Part shown: positions 1-7,900 of the stretch, one piece after another | How positions within the stretch are numbered: the stretch's first letter is position 1 | Layout: each line of letters opens with the position of its first letter | From: JBFJVD01 sp041624375 | GTDB taxonomy: Bacteria > Chloroflexota > Anaerolineae > Anaerolineales > E44-bin32 | DNA: 9,618 nt | Reading direction: 5' to 3' | NCBI GenBank assembly: GCA_041624375.1 | Contig: JBFJVD010000111.1 | Span: forward strand, 1 to 9,618 | The notes under the pieces: generated by a model | Database searches by the model: none | What the model was told of the DNA's origin: nothing | Seen by the model: the letters and a program-made list of their open reading frames with translations, nothing else | Made by a program: the position numbers and the translations under genes

Positions 1-836
1 GCCTGCGGCTCGCCAACCGGCTGAGCCGAAATCAGCTCAAGATTCCGGTCAACGAGCCTTTTGGCGGCAGCGTCATTCTTGCGGATGCCGGCTCCGCTGC
101 CGCGGAGGCGGTGCGGGTCGGCGGCTTCAAGCTCCTAATCTTGGGTCCGTTCAAACGGGATCTGGAGAAGCAGCGCGAAGAGTGGAATGAGTGGCTGGTG
201 GCGAATGAGGGTATTGTCGAGGACATCCGGCGCGAAGCCGAAGAGGAGGCCGGCTTGCTGCCCATGGACGAGGGGCAGGCTGTCCTCAGCTTCACGCTGC
301 AGCTCGCTTCTGAGCTCGGCAATCGCAATGCTGTCACCACCCCCAACCTGGCCTCGGTGATGTTGTATGCCGAGGGGGACGGCAAGACCGTCCTGCTCAC
401 CGGGGATGGCCACGCCGACGATATCCTGAGGGGCCTGGAACTGCGCGGGCTCCTCAACGCCGACGGCAGACTGCATGTGGACGTCTTGAAGGTGCAGCAC
501 CACGGCTCGGAGCACAATTTGCACCGCGCGTTCTGCGAGGCGGTCACGGCCGACCACTATCTGTTCTGCTGCAACGGCGGCCACCACAACCCCGCCCTCG
601 AGGTGCTCGAGGCGCTCATTGATGCTCGGCTCTCTGCCGAGCCGGGAACCGATGCGGCGCGTCCTTTTCAACTCTGGTTCAGCAGCAGCCCCAAATTCGC
701 GGGAACCGAAAAACGGGAAGCACATATGAAGGCAGTGCGCCAGTTGGTTTCCGGGCACGCACGGCGCAGCGGTCGACCGCGAAGGCTGCGCTACCGCTTT
801 CTCACCCGCGGCTCGTACCTGACGATCCGGGTCTAG
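1..836 (+). CDS. MBL-fold metallohydrolase, ComEC/Rec2-like, C-terminal part (5' truncated)
   Basis: The reading frame is open from base 3 to the TAG at 834-836 (277 codons visible), so the true start lies before the window; the GTG at 111 is internal to the open frame and is not a convincing start. The visible part has late metallo-beta-lactamase-fold motifs: VLLTGDGHADD (about 394-426), where the Asp after the Gly is a usual metal ligand, and LKVQHHGSEHN (about 486-518), the HHGS signature of the ComEC/Rec2 family of standalone MBL hydrolases. The N-terminal HxHxDH metal site must lie upstream and cannot be checked. A charged, coiled-coil-prone segment rich in Glu, Lys and Arg (about 150-260) precedes these motifs, an insertion not needed for the core fold. 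No membrane segment is visible, so this is not a full ComEC DNA channel; a soluble hydrolase is expected. The substrate is unknown. It lies 29 bp upstream of a patatin gene on the same strand, which suggests co-transcription and a joint role. Confidence 0.85.
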   Translation, partial: LRLANRLSRNQLKIPVNEPFGGSVILADAGSAAAEAVRVGGFKLLILGPFKRDLEKQREEWNEWLVANEGIVEDIRREAEEEAGLLPMDEGQAVLSFTLQLASELGNRNAVTTPNLASVMLYAEGDGKTVLLTGDGHADDILRGLELRGLLNADGRLHVDVLKVQHHGSEHNLHRAFCEAVTADHYLFCCNGGHHNPALEVLEALIDARLSAEPGTDAARPFQLWFSSSPKFAGTEKREAHMKAVRQLVSGHARRSGRPRRLRYRFLTRGSYLTIRV

Positions 837-850
837 CGCGGCTTTGCAGC

Positions 851-857
851 AGGAGGG
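851..857 (+). promoter_or_regulatory. Shine-Dalgarno of the patatin gene
   Basis: AGGAGGG lies 8 nt before the ATG at 866, within the 29-bp gap after the MBL gene stop. It fixes the start of the patatin gene and allows independent initiation within a shared transcript. Confidence 0.8.
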
Positions 858-865
858 ATTTCAGC

Positions 866-2035
866 ATGAAGATTGGGATGGCGCTTTCAGGCGGTGGCTT
901 TCGAGCCACTGTCTTCCACCTTGGTGTGCTCGCCCGTCTGGCACGCGAAACTCGATTGGAGGAAGTGTCTTTCGTTTCGACGGTCTCCGGCGGCAGCTTG
1001 TGCGCCGGGATAATCATGGGCCTGAATGGCTATCAGTGGCCCACAAGTCAGGTCTACCTCGAGCAGGTGCTCCCCGCCGCCCGCCGCCTTCTGACCACCA
1101 CCGACCTGCAGCGCGAGCTGCTGATGCGGGTCATCAGGGCGCCGTGGCGGATCCTGGAGACCAAGGCCGATCGCATGTCGGGGGCGATGCGCCAACTCTG
1201 GGGCATCGAGGCCAACTTGAGCGATCTTCCTGAATCGCCCCGCTGGATGATCAATGCCACCTGCTACGAAACCGGCAAGAACTGGCGGTTTGAGCGCTTC
1301 CGCATGGGCGATTACGTCTTCGGCTACACCAACGACACCGCCGATGTCCCGGTGACGGATGCGATGGCCGCCTCCTCGGGCTTTCCAGGATTGATCGGTC
1401 CGCTACCGTTGAACACAGCCGGGCGTCGCTGGTTCCGCTACACGGACCGCCGCCCGGAGCCGACCTCACTGACCGACGCCGCTGCGCTCAGTGCGCGCAC
1501 GACCGAGCCAATCGAACCGGCCTACCCAGAGCTTCATTTCTGGGATGGGGGCGTCTACGACAACCACGGCCTGGAAGGGATCCACGACTTCATCACCGGC
1601 TGGCGATCGGGGGTGGACTTCTTCATCGTGAGCGATGGGGCCGGCAAGTCCTCATCCGAAGCCTATCGTCCGGGTGTCAGGGCGCTCCTGCGCATCGCCA
1701 CGGGCATCATGATGGATCAGATCCGCTCATTGCGGGCGCGCGCCATCATCGAGCGCTTCGTCAACCACGAAGACCGCGGCGGGTTCCTGCAGATCGGAAA
1801 TACGTGCGCCCATGTGTTGCGCAGCGCCGGCAAGCCGGAACTGATCGAGCAGCACTGCGCCGGCGCGCTCAGCGATGCCGAGGCGCGCACCGCCGAGGTG
1901 TTTCCCACCGTGATCCGCAAGCTGACCAACGACGAGTTTGAACTGCTCTTCCGGCATGGGTTTGAGGTGGCGGACGTCACACTGCACGCGTACAACAGTG
2001 AGGATTTCGCCTTCCTCGGCTACTCGTCCGCTTGA
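866..2035 (+). CDS. Patatin-like phospholipase family protein
   Basis: This encodes 389 residues, a probable serine acyl hydrolase that cleaves acyl chains from membrane (phospho)lipids. The oxyanion-hole motif is SGGGFRAT at residues 8-15. The nucleophile elbow is STVSGGS at 38-44, with Ser41 as the likely nucleophile; the first Gly of the classic GxSxG is Thr39, a variant also seen in other bacterial patatins. The dyad Asp is Asp227 in WDGGVYDN (226-233), and AASSGFPG (168-175) is the usual helix and loop after the elbow. No signal peptide or membrane helix is seen, so a cytosolic enzyme acting on the inner leaflet is likely. The C-terminal third (about 260-389) has no motif I recognise. 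The start is supported by a strong Shine-Dalgarno and by the motif beginning at residue 8, as usual. It probably forms an operon with the MBL hydrolase upstream. Patatins act as membrane-damaging effectors in some defence systems (for example CapV in CBASS), but no cyclase gene is visible, so a defence role is only inference. Confidence 0.94.
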   Translation: MKIGMALSGGGFRATVFHLGVLARLARETRLEEVSFVSTVSGGSLCAGIIMGLNGYQWPTSQVYLEQVLPAARRLLTTTDLQRELLMRVIRAPWRILETKADRMSGAMRQLWGIEANLSDLPESPRWMINATCYETGKNWRFERFRMGDYVFGYTNDTADVPVTDAMAASSGFPGLIGPLPLNTAGRRWFRYTDRRPEPTSLTDAAALSARTTEPIEPAYPELHFWDGGVYDNHGLEGIHDFITGWRSGVDFFIVSDGAGKSSSEAYRPGVRALLRIATGIMMDQIRSLRARAIIERFVNHEDRGGFLQIGNTCAHVLRSAGKPELIEQHCAGALSDAEARTAEVFPTVIRKLTNDEFELLFRHGFEVADVTLHAYNSEDFAFLGYSSA

Positions 2036-2060
2036 TCCTGAAAATCCAGGAGACCCTTGG

Positions 2061-2087
2061 GGCCCGATCGGCACAAGAGATCGGGCC
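2061..2087. terminator. Hairpin between convergent genes, possible bidirectional terminator
   Basis: A perfect 9-bp stem, GGCCCGATC (2061-2069) with GATCGGGCC (2079-2087), has a 9-nt loop and can be extended by one G-U and one G-C pair. It sits between the patatin stop (2035) and the stop of the convergent DoxX-like gene (2110), the expected place for a shared terminator. Neither side has a clear T-run, so it is a poor classical intrinsic terminator; the position and symmetry are the main support. Confidence 0.5.
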
Positions 2088-2109
2088 TCTGGCTTGCAGG
2101 GCAGCCCGC

Positions 2110-2607
2110 TCAGCGCAGCGGATCTGCCGCTGAAGGAACGTTGACCAGTCTGCCGCCCCGGACTGTCGCACCGACCACCAAGCCAGCGCTGATCAACACA
2201 ACGTTCTTGATTATGTATTGACCCTCCAGAGTCGGTGCATAAGGCAGCACAGCAAAGGTCTCCGCCGGGAAGAGGATCAGAGGAGTCAGCGTTCCGAGCA
2301 TCTGGACGAAGAGCAGCAAGAGCGTCGCCCGCAAGTAGACGCCCGCGATCAGCCCCAGCCCAATCAGCGTCTCCCAGCTGGCGAGGATCCAGATCGAAGT
2401 CTCTGGCTGGAGCAAGCCGAACGTTAGAATCTCAATCGTGTCTGTGGCTAGATCCTGTGCCGGGCTCAGCCCAGGGAAAAACTTCAACACCCCAAACCAG
2501 AGGAAATTGATCCCCAAACTGACCCGCAAGATGAGAATCCCAAAGCGGGCCATCAAGGAGGTGATCGTTCGGTCCACGCGGTCGAAGAGGCGCTCTGCCT
2601 GTTCCAT
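2110..2607 (-). CDS. DoxX/DUF417 (YkgB)-like integral membrane protein
   Basis: This encodes a predicted 165-residue protein with four hydrophobic segments at about residues 21-44, 72-90, 92-113 and 130-149 and short loops between them. The pattern FLWFGVLKFFPG (35-46) at the end of the first helix and EGQYIIKN (128-135) before the last helix resemble the DoxX / DUF417 (YkgB, RclC) membrane families, some of which are linked to redox or reactive-chlorine stress. The specific function here is unknown. The ATG at 2607 is preferred because AGGAG lies 6 nt upstream (2614-2618); a GTG at 2643 would add 12 residues but lacks a good ribosome binding site. A TAGAAT hexamer on the minus strand (2690-2695) could be a -10 box, but no good -35 accompanies it. 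The jelly-roll gene upstream on the same strand ends with its own terminator, so this gene is probably transcribed separately. Confidence 0.85.
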   Translation of the reverse strand: MEQAERLFDRVDRTITSLMARFGILILRVSLGINFLWFGVLKFFPGLSPAQDLATDTIEILTFGLLQPETSIWILASWETLIGLGLIAGVYLRATLLLLFVQMLGTLTPLILFPAETFAVLPYAPTLEGQYIIKNVVLISAGLVVGATVRGGRLVNVPSAADPLR

Positions 2608-2790
2608 CTTGCGCTCCTGGTACGTGAATGTCCCAGGCCCCACCTGTGCCGCCGACCCTTCGGCAGGAGCTAACTCTGGAGCCGAGGCTATTCTATCCCG
2701 CTTGCGCTTCGATCAGCGGCAGCGAGACTCCCCGAGAGGCGAAGGACAGATACGCGAGGCTTTGGGCGACGGAGAAGATGAAACCCTTGT

Positions 2791-2831
2791 TCCAAGAAAA
2801 GAGGCAGCCTATTCGGCGAGCAGGCTGCCTC
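2791..2831 (-). terminator. Intrinsic terminator of the jelly-roll protein gene
   Basis: Read on the minus strand, a perfect 10-bp stem, GAGGCAGCCT with AGGCTGCCTC (2822-2831 and 2801-2810), closes an 11-nt loop and is followed directly by TTTTCTTGG. It starts about 48 bp after the stop of the minus-strand gene ending at 2879. Stem, spacing and T-run all fit a factor-independent terminator for that gene. It separates that gene from the DoxX-like gene downstream. Confidence 0.82.
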
Positions 2832-2878
2832 GATGCTCATGGACCGGCGTCCCCTTCGCGCTACCGGCGATATCGGCG

Positions 2879-3742
2879 TCAGGTATCGGCTCCGGCATCG
2901 GTGCGTTCAGCCGGGGGCGGCCCGAATACCCAGATCCAGGCGTTGCTGAAAGTGCAGGTGCTCTCGCCTGATTCCTGCCACACGAAGAAAGCGATCCTGC
3001 CCGCCTCTCGCCGGGTGATCGTGACCGATCCCAGGCGGACGCGGTTGACGTAGATCGTTACCCGGTCTTCGGTAGCGACCAAGACATACTTGTTGATCGC
3101 CCCTGCCTGCTGATCAATGATCGAGTGGTACTTCACCTCCCCGGTCAGCGTGGACTGGTACTGTCCATAGCGCCAGAGCTCAACATCCCATCCGGGCAGG
3201 CCCGATAGCCGCAGGGTGTAGAAGCGGAACTGCTCGCCGCGCTCGAGGTCGGGCTCGGATCGGAAGATGACCCCGCAGCCGGACAAGCCGCTGCGCGAAT
3301 CCCAGGCAACATCGACGTGGAGCACAAAGTCAGCGTAGTCGACATTGGGAGAGACCGGCAGATAGACAAGCTGACCGTACGTTTGCGTCTGGACCTCCAG
3401 CGGTCCAGGATGCACCCAGTCTAGATAGCCGAGGAAGCCGGCCATCCCCACTTCATCAAGCTCGGCTGCGATGGCTCGAGCAGCTTCATCCACTGCTTTC
3501 GCCCGTTCCGTTGCCCGGAGATCGGGCGTTGGAGTAGCCGTAGGCGCGGCAGTCGGCGAAGATGTCGCGGTTGGCGTGCTGCTCGGCGTGGGGGCTTGCG
3601 CCGCGACCTTCGGCGGCCTCAGCTTGCCTCCCGCCTCTTTGGCCTGACTGGACGGCACCCGCCCGGCATACGCCAGCAGTGCTAGCGCGATCATCCCGAT
3701 GAGAGCCAGGACAAATCGCGTGCGCTTGATCAGGCTGGCCAT
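2879..3742 (-). CDS. Membrane-anchored or secreted protein with Thr/Pro linker and LamG/DUF1080-like jelly-roll domain
   Basis: With the ATG at 3742 the product is 287 residues. Basic residues at 6-9 precede a hydrophobic stretch at 10-26, a signal peptide or signal anchor. A Thr/Ser/Pro/Ala-rich linker follows at about 48-74, then a predicted helix at 75-100, then a beta-rich C-terminal domain (about 120-273). That domain has the feel of a concanavalin-like jelly roll: FVLHVDVAWDS, GCGVIFRS, QFRFYTLRL, DRVTIYVNRVRLGS and RIAFFVWQ look like successive strands, as in LamG or DUF1080 (3-keto-disaccharide hydrolase-type) domains. Only two cysteines occur, C156 and C263, a possible disulfide that fits an extracellular location. 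I see no catalytic signature; carbohydrate binding or surface attachment is a guess. The chosen start has GGAGG 4 nt upstream (3747-3751). A second ATG at 3880, with GAGGG 7 nt upstream (3888-3892), would add a 46-residue N-terminal extension ahead of the signal. A minus-strand TATAAC (3948-3953) could be its -10 box, without a good -35. Confidence 0.8.
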   Translation of the reverse strand: MASLIKRTRFVLALIGMIALALLAYAGRVPSSQAKEAGGKLRPPKVAAQAPTPSSTPTATSSPTAAPTATPTPDLRATERAKAVDEAARAIAAELDEVGMAGFLGYLDWVHPGPLEVQTQTYGQLVYLPVSPNVDYADFVLHVDVAWDSRSGLSGCGVIFRSEPDLERGEQFRFYTLRLSGLPGWDVELWRYGQYQSTLTGEVKYHSIIDQQAGAINKYVLVATEDRVTIYVNRVRLGSVTITRREAGRIAFFVWQESGESTCTFSNAWIWVFGPPPAERTDAGADT

Positions 3743-3907
3743 ATACCCTCCAAATCCGAGAAGCCCGACATGGCGATCCAGCAGGACAGACCCCAAACGT
3801 ATGATCAGGCCAGGCATGAGCGACTTTGAACGTCGCGAGTTCGGAACCATCGGTGGGCTTCCAATCCCCTTCGCATCCATAGATCTACCCTCTTCCCCCG
3901 GGCGCAC

Positions 3908-4452
3908 TGTCGCTTTCCGGACTTATCCACCACGATCGCGCCACAGCGTTATAGGGTTATCTGCCCCAGTGTTAGCTTCCTGTCCATTCGATTCAGGTGA
4001 ATGAGCAAGCGCATCTGGATGGCTATGCGCAGTTTGGCTGATGCTTCTCCGGAGTCCACGATCCAGCTGTAGGTCTTCGAGGGTCTTGAACCGATCGTGT
4101 TGCTTGCCGCTGGAAGTCTAAGGCTGCCCGTTGAGGAAAATCCGACTGCGCGAGATCTGCCCTGAGGAATTTGGGAGATTCGGGAGAGATGAACGTCGTG
4201 CGAAATTGGGACACTGGTCCAAAAGGCAAGGCTGCGAGCGCCAGAACGAGGAGCGGAGCCCGTGGGCGCTGCCGGCTCGAGCTGGCCCGGGGAGCGGTAC
4301 CCGCCGCTCGATCGCGAGCCAATGGATCGGGCCCTGTGTCCTGCAGCATACTTGGATTGCCGCGCCCGGTCCCTCGCCTTCTCGCGCCGCCGAGTGCGCA
4401 ATCCATCGAATGCACACAGGACCGCCTCTCCAAACCTCGACGGCCCTGTCCT
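3908..4452. other. Gene-poor stretch, no convincing gene
   Basis: Overlapping open frames cross this region on both strands (roughly 3949-4401, 4023-4559 and 4118-4456 on minus, 4131-4577 and 4171-4926 on plus). Their predicted proteins are rich in Arg, Ser, Pro and Gly, show no domain pattern, and compete with one another, as expected of non-coding GC-rich DNA. None has a clear Shine-Dalgarno with a plausible start. The left end probably carries the promoter of the jelly-roll gene. A decayed gene is possible but I could not recognise one. Confidence 0.5.
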
Positions 4453-4611
4453 TCACTCAATCGTCGAGTGCGCCACTTGTGGATCGCCGCGCTCGTACCA
4501 CACCCATACTGCGCAAATCGCAGCCAGGGAGAGCGCCTGTGCGAGGGACGTGTTCGCAAAGAGAACGAAGATGGTGATGATGAGTATCGTCCCAGAGATC
4601 GAGCGCCACAT
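4453..4611 (-). CDS. Small hypothetical membrane protein (52 aa)
   Basis: The ATG at 4609-4611 has an exact AGGAGG (4617-4622 on the + strand as CCTCCT) 5 nt upstream, and the frame ends with TGA at 4453. The product starts MWRSISGTILIITIFVLF; it is hydrophobic almost without break from residue 5 to 38 and ends with a polar tail (YERGDPQVAHSTIE). It could be a two-helix hairpin or one signal anchor; an Ala-Gln-Ala in the middle could also be read as a signal-peptidase site. Upstream in-frame codons would extend it by 8 residues but are less well placed relative to the ribosome binding site. It lies divergent to the large SARP-type regulator, about 340 bp away. I do not recognise a family. The ribosome binding site and the membrane-protein composition, unlike the overlapping junk frames nearby, are the reasons to call it real. 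Confidence 0.6.
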   Translation of the reverse strand: MWRSISGTILIITIFVLFANTSLAQALSLAAICAVWVWYERGDPQVAHSTIE

Positions 4612-4835
4612 GCTTGCCTCCTGCCTCTTGACCAACTTGCCTGGACCGGTGGATCAATCGTCGTTCTGCTCCGGCCCTCTGGATCTCTGCATCCAATCTC
4701 CCATACGGACGTTTACTCATGGTCTGCGGCAGCGTTAGGATTCCGTCTTCTTCCCCAAGAATCTGGAATGAGAGGACCTCAATTGTTCTTCATGGTGCAG
4801 CAAAGGAGGCCCGCCCATCTCTTCTCCATGTTGAT

Positions 4836-4863
4836 ATCCATAGGAATCTTCAAATCGATAGGA
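4836..4863 (+). promoter_or_regulatory. Direct repeat upstream of the SARP-gene promoter, possible operator
   Basis: ATCCATAGGA (4836-4845) is repeated as ATCGATAGGA (4854-4863), 9 of 10 bases alike and 18 bp apart start to start. The second copy ends two bases before the candidate -35 hexamer. SARP-type activators are known to bind direct repeats next to the -35 region, so this could be an autoregulatory site, although the 18-bp period differs from the 11- or 22-bp spacing usual for that family. Confidence 0.35.
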
Positions 4864-4865
4864 TG

Positions 4866-4894
4866 TTGTCGCCTGCGAAACCACGCGTTATACT
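4866..4894 (+). promoter_or_regulatory. Candidate sigma70-type promoter of the SARP-type regulator
   Basis: TTGTCG (4866-4871) and TATACT (4889-4894) are separated by exactly 17 bp; they match the TTGACA and TATAAT consensus at 4 and 5 of 6 positions. Transcription would start near 4901, giving a leader of about 53 nt before the ATG at 4954. The surrounding 4740-4930 stretch is visibly less GC-rich than the genes, as expected of a promoter region. Confidence 0.45.
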
Positions 4895-4953
4895 GGAATC
4901 ACTTCCCCCATCGATCCCAACATTGATCTCCGAACAAGGGGTGCACCGACTGC

Positions 4954-7900
4954 ATGCTTGAAGTCAGGCTGCTCGGGCAGTTTGAGGTCCGCCTCACCGG
5001 CGCGACTGTGGAGATTCCTTCCAGGCCGGCACAGTCTCTCTTCGCCTACTTGATCCTGAATCGCGGCATCGCCAGCCGCCGCGAGAAGCTCGCCGGCCTG
5101 CTTTGGCCCGATTCCTCCGAAGCCAACGCCCGCAACAACTTGCGCCAGGCTCTCTGGCGCCTCCGCCGTGCACTGCATCGGAATCCTGAAGCTGACCAGC
5201 ACTTCCTCATCGCAGACAATTTCGCCGTTGGGTTCAACGACCAGTCGGAGTTCTGGCTGGATGTTCAGGAGCTCGAGACGCGCATTCCTGCGGATGGCGG
5301 CGCTGAGGCCTGGATTGCTGCGGTCTCGGTGTACCGCGGCGAGCTGCTGCCCGGCTTCTACGAAGAATGGGTGACACTCGAACGCGAGCGTGTTGAGGCC
5401 CTCTTCGAGCAGCGTATGGGCACCCTGCTCGACCGACTGTTGGCGGAGCAACGCTGGGAAGACGCACTGTCCTGGGCAGAACGCTGGATCGCCGCCGGCA
5501 TGGTCCCCGAACCCGCCTATCGCGCGCTGATGCTGGCCCACACGCGGCTCGGTGACCTCTCGGCAGCCGCCAGCGCCTATACCCGCTGCGTGGAAGATCT
5601 GGCCGAAAAGCTTGGTGTGAGGCCGTCCCCTGAGACCGTGACGCTCTACCAGAACCTCATCCGAGAAGACGGCGGCGTGATTGAAGATCTTCAATCGGCA
5701 GGGATACCCACCTCGAGGCCCGCAAGTCAGCCAGAAGCGCTGCGCCGGGTCGAGATCCTGTCACCCCCTCCCCCTGCCATCGGACGGAGCGTCTTTGTGG
5801 GCCGTGACCGCGAACTGGCTCAGCTCGAGATCTTTCTGACTCGCTCGCTGGCCGGCCATGGGCAGGTCGTCTTTGTCACCGGAGAGCCTGGCAGCGGGAA
5901 GACCGCGCTGATGAGCGAGTTTGCGCGGCGCACCTGGGAAGCCGGAGAGCCGACAATTTTCGCTTTCGGAAACTGCAACGCACTTACAGGCATCGGCGAC
6001 CCCTACCTGCCCTTTCGCGAGATCCTCACGCAACTGGCCGGTGGGGCTCGCGCTGGCTGGGGCATTGCTCCGGAGCGCGGGACACAGGCAGCATCCCTGG
6101 AGGAGATTTTTCCCCACGCCCTGGAGGCCCTGCTCCATCACGGCGCCGACCTCGTCGACAGCTTCATTCCGGGCAGCGCCTTGCTCGCCGGGCTCGAAGG
6201 CCTCACCCCCGCACGCGATCATTTGCGCTCCGAATTGCAGCACTTCCTGGCCAGGCATGCCAGCGGTGGCCCAGAGGCCAGGCTTGAGCAGAAGGATCTG
6301 TTCCTTCAATACACCCGGGTCCTTCACACCCTGGCGGCCCGAAGGCCCCTCGTGCTGATCCTGGACGATCTGCAGTGGGCGGATCTGGGCTCGGTGAGCC
6401 TGCTCTTCCATCTTGGACGGCGCATTCAACACAGCCCCATCCTGCTTCTGGCCGCATTCCGACCAGCCGAACTGGCGCTTCCCTATTCAGGCGACAGCCA
6501 TCCGGTCCGCCGGATCGTTGCCGAGTTCCAGCGCGCGTTCGGTGAGATCCAGATCGATCTGGAGCGGACTTATGAGGACGAGCGCCGCCGATTTGTCGAG
6601 GATTTCCTGGATACCGAGCCAAATCTGCTGGATGAGGCCTTCCGAGAAGAGCTCTACCGGCACACAGGGGGTCAGCCTCTCTTTACGATTGAACTGCTCC
6701 GCGCCATGGAGGTCAGCGGCGATCTGGTGAAGGACCCAGAAGGCCGCTGGGTGAGAGGCGAATCCCTGGATTGGGGCCGGCTGCCGGCGCGGGTCGAAGG
6801 AGTCATTCAGACCCGGATCGCGCGCGTCGGTCCCGAACCGCGCGAGCTGCTCAGGGTGGCCAGCGTCGAGGGGGAGACATTCACGGCGGAGGTTTGCGCC
6901 CGCGTGCTCGGGCGCGATGAGGGCGAAGTGGTGGCCTCCCTGAGCGCGATTTTGGACCGCCGCTTCCGCCTTGTGACGGCCGAAACCACCCAGCGGATCG
7001 ACGGCGCGCGCCTCTCTCGCTATCGCTTCCGACATGGGCTCTTCCAGAAGCACCTCTACCACGGCCTGGATACGGTCGAGCGTGCCTATCTGCACGAGCG
7101 CGTGGGGGCCGAGCTCGAGCGGCTCTATGGCTTGCGCTCCGACGAGTATTGTGTGCCGCTTGCGCGGCATTTCTCGCAGTCCGAGGTCGCCGAAAAGGCC
7201 TCCCACTACCAGCTCCTGGCCGGCGAACTGGCGATGCGGCTGTCAGCGCACGACGAAGCCATCGATCATTTCAGCATGGGCCTCGAAATGCTGAGCCGCC
7301 AGGAGAAGGGCCCCTCGAGCCGGGCCGATGAACTCCGACTCTTGAGCGGACTCGGCATTGCGATGATCGCCACCCGTGGCTACGCCGCCACAGAAGTGGA
7401 GCTGATCTACCGGCGAGCCAGAGAGATCAGCAGGGAAACCCAGGAAGGCCCCATGTTGGGTCCCATCCTCTATGGGCTCCGCTCGTTCTCCCTGGTGCGC
7501 GCCGACTACGACAACGCCTACCGGCTGGCGGGTGAACTCACCGACCTCGGCCGGCGGCTTGAGGATGCGGGTCTGCTGCTCGCCGGCCACGAATCCCTGG
7601 GAACGTCGCTGTTCTATAAGGGCCGGCTGGAGGAAGCCCGGCCACACCTGGAGGAAGCCAGAAGGCTGTATGACCCGGCCCGGCACAGGCCGCTCAACCA
7701 CTTGTATGGCCAGGATAATGGTGTGACCAGCAGCTGCTACCTGGGACTCACCCTCTGGGCAATGGGATTCCCTGATCAAGGGCTTGAAAGCGCCCGGGAG
7801 GGATTGGTGATTGGCCTGGAGGCCCGACACCCCTTCAGCCTTGGCCTGGCCCACACGTTCAACGCGCTGGTTCATACCTTGCGCCGCGACCATCGCCACG

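Noticed and set aside
135..758. Minus-strand open frame of 207 codons opposite the MBL gene
   Set aside because: It is a shadow of the MBL coding frame, which carries the recognisable HHGS and TGD motifs.
866..2035. Patatin gene considered as a CBASS effector (CapV)
   Set aside because: No CD-NTase or other CBASS gene is visible in the window; patatins have many roles, so the specific label is not supported.
2643..2643. GTG at 2643 as start of the DoxX-like gene
   Set aside because: The ATG at 2607 has AGGAG at 6 nt, while the GTG has no good ribosome binding site and would add only 12 polar residues.
2438..3053. Plus-strand frames of 177 and 141 codons in the region 2438-3053
   Set aside because: They run antisense to the DoxX-like and jelly-roll genes and across the clear minus-strand terminator.
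4171..4926. Plus-strand open frame of 251 codons
   Set aside because: The composition is Arg/Ser/Pro-rich without domain logic, it covers the miniprotein and the SARP promoter on the opposite or same strand, and no good ribosome binding site is seen.
4719..4961. 80-codon plus-strand frame overlapping the SARP start, possible leader peptide
   Set aside because: It has no Shine-Dalgarno, contains the candidate promoter, and its product shows no protein-like pattern.
4888..5694. Long minus-strand open frame (268 codons) opposite the start of the SARP gene
   Set aside because: It lies fully antisense to clear BTAD coding sequence, has no domain pattern, and is expected by chance opposite GC-rich codons. 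The same applies to the antisense frames at 5761-6432, 6487-7206 and 7243-7911.
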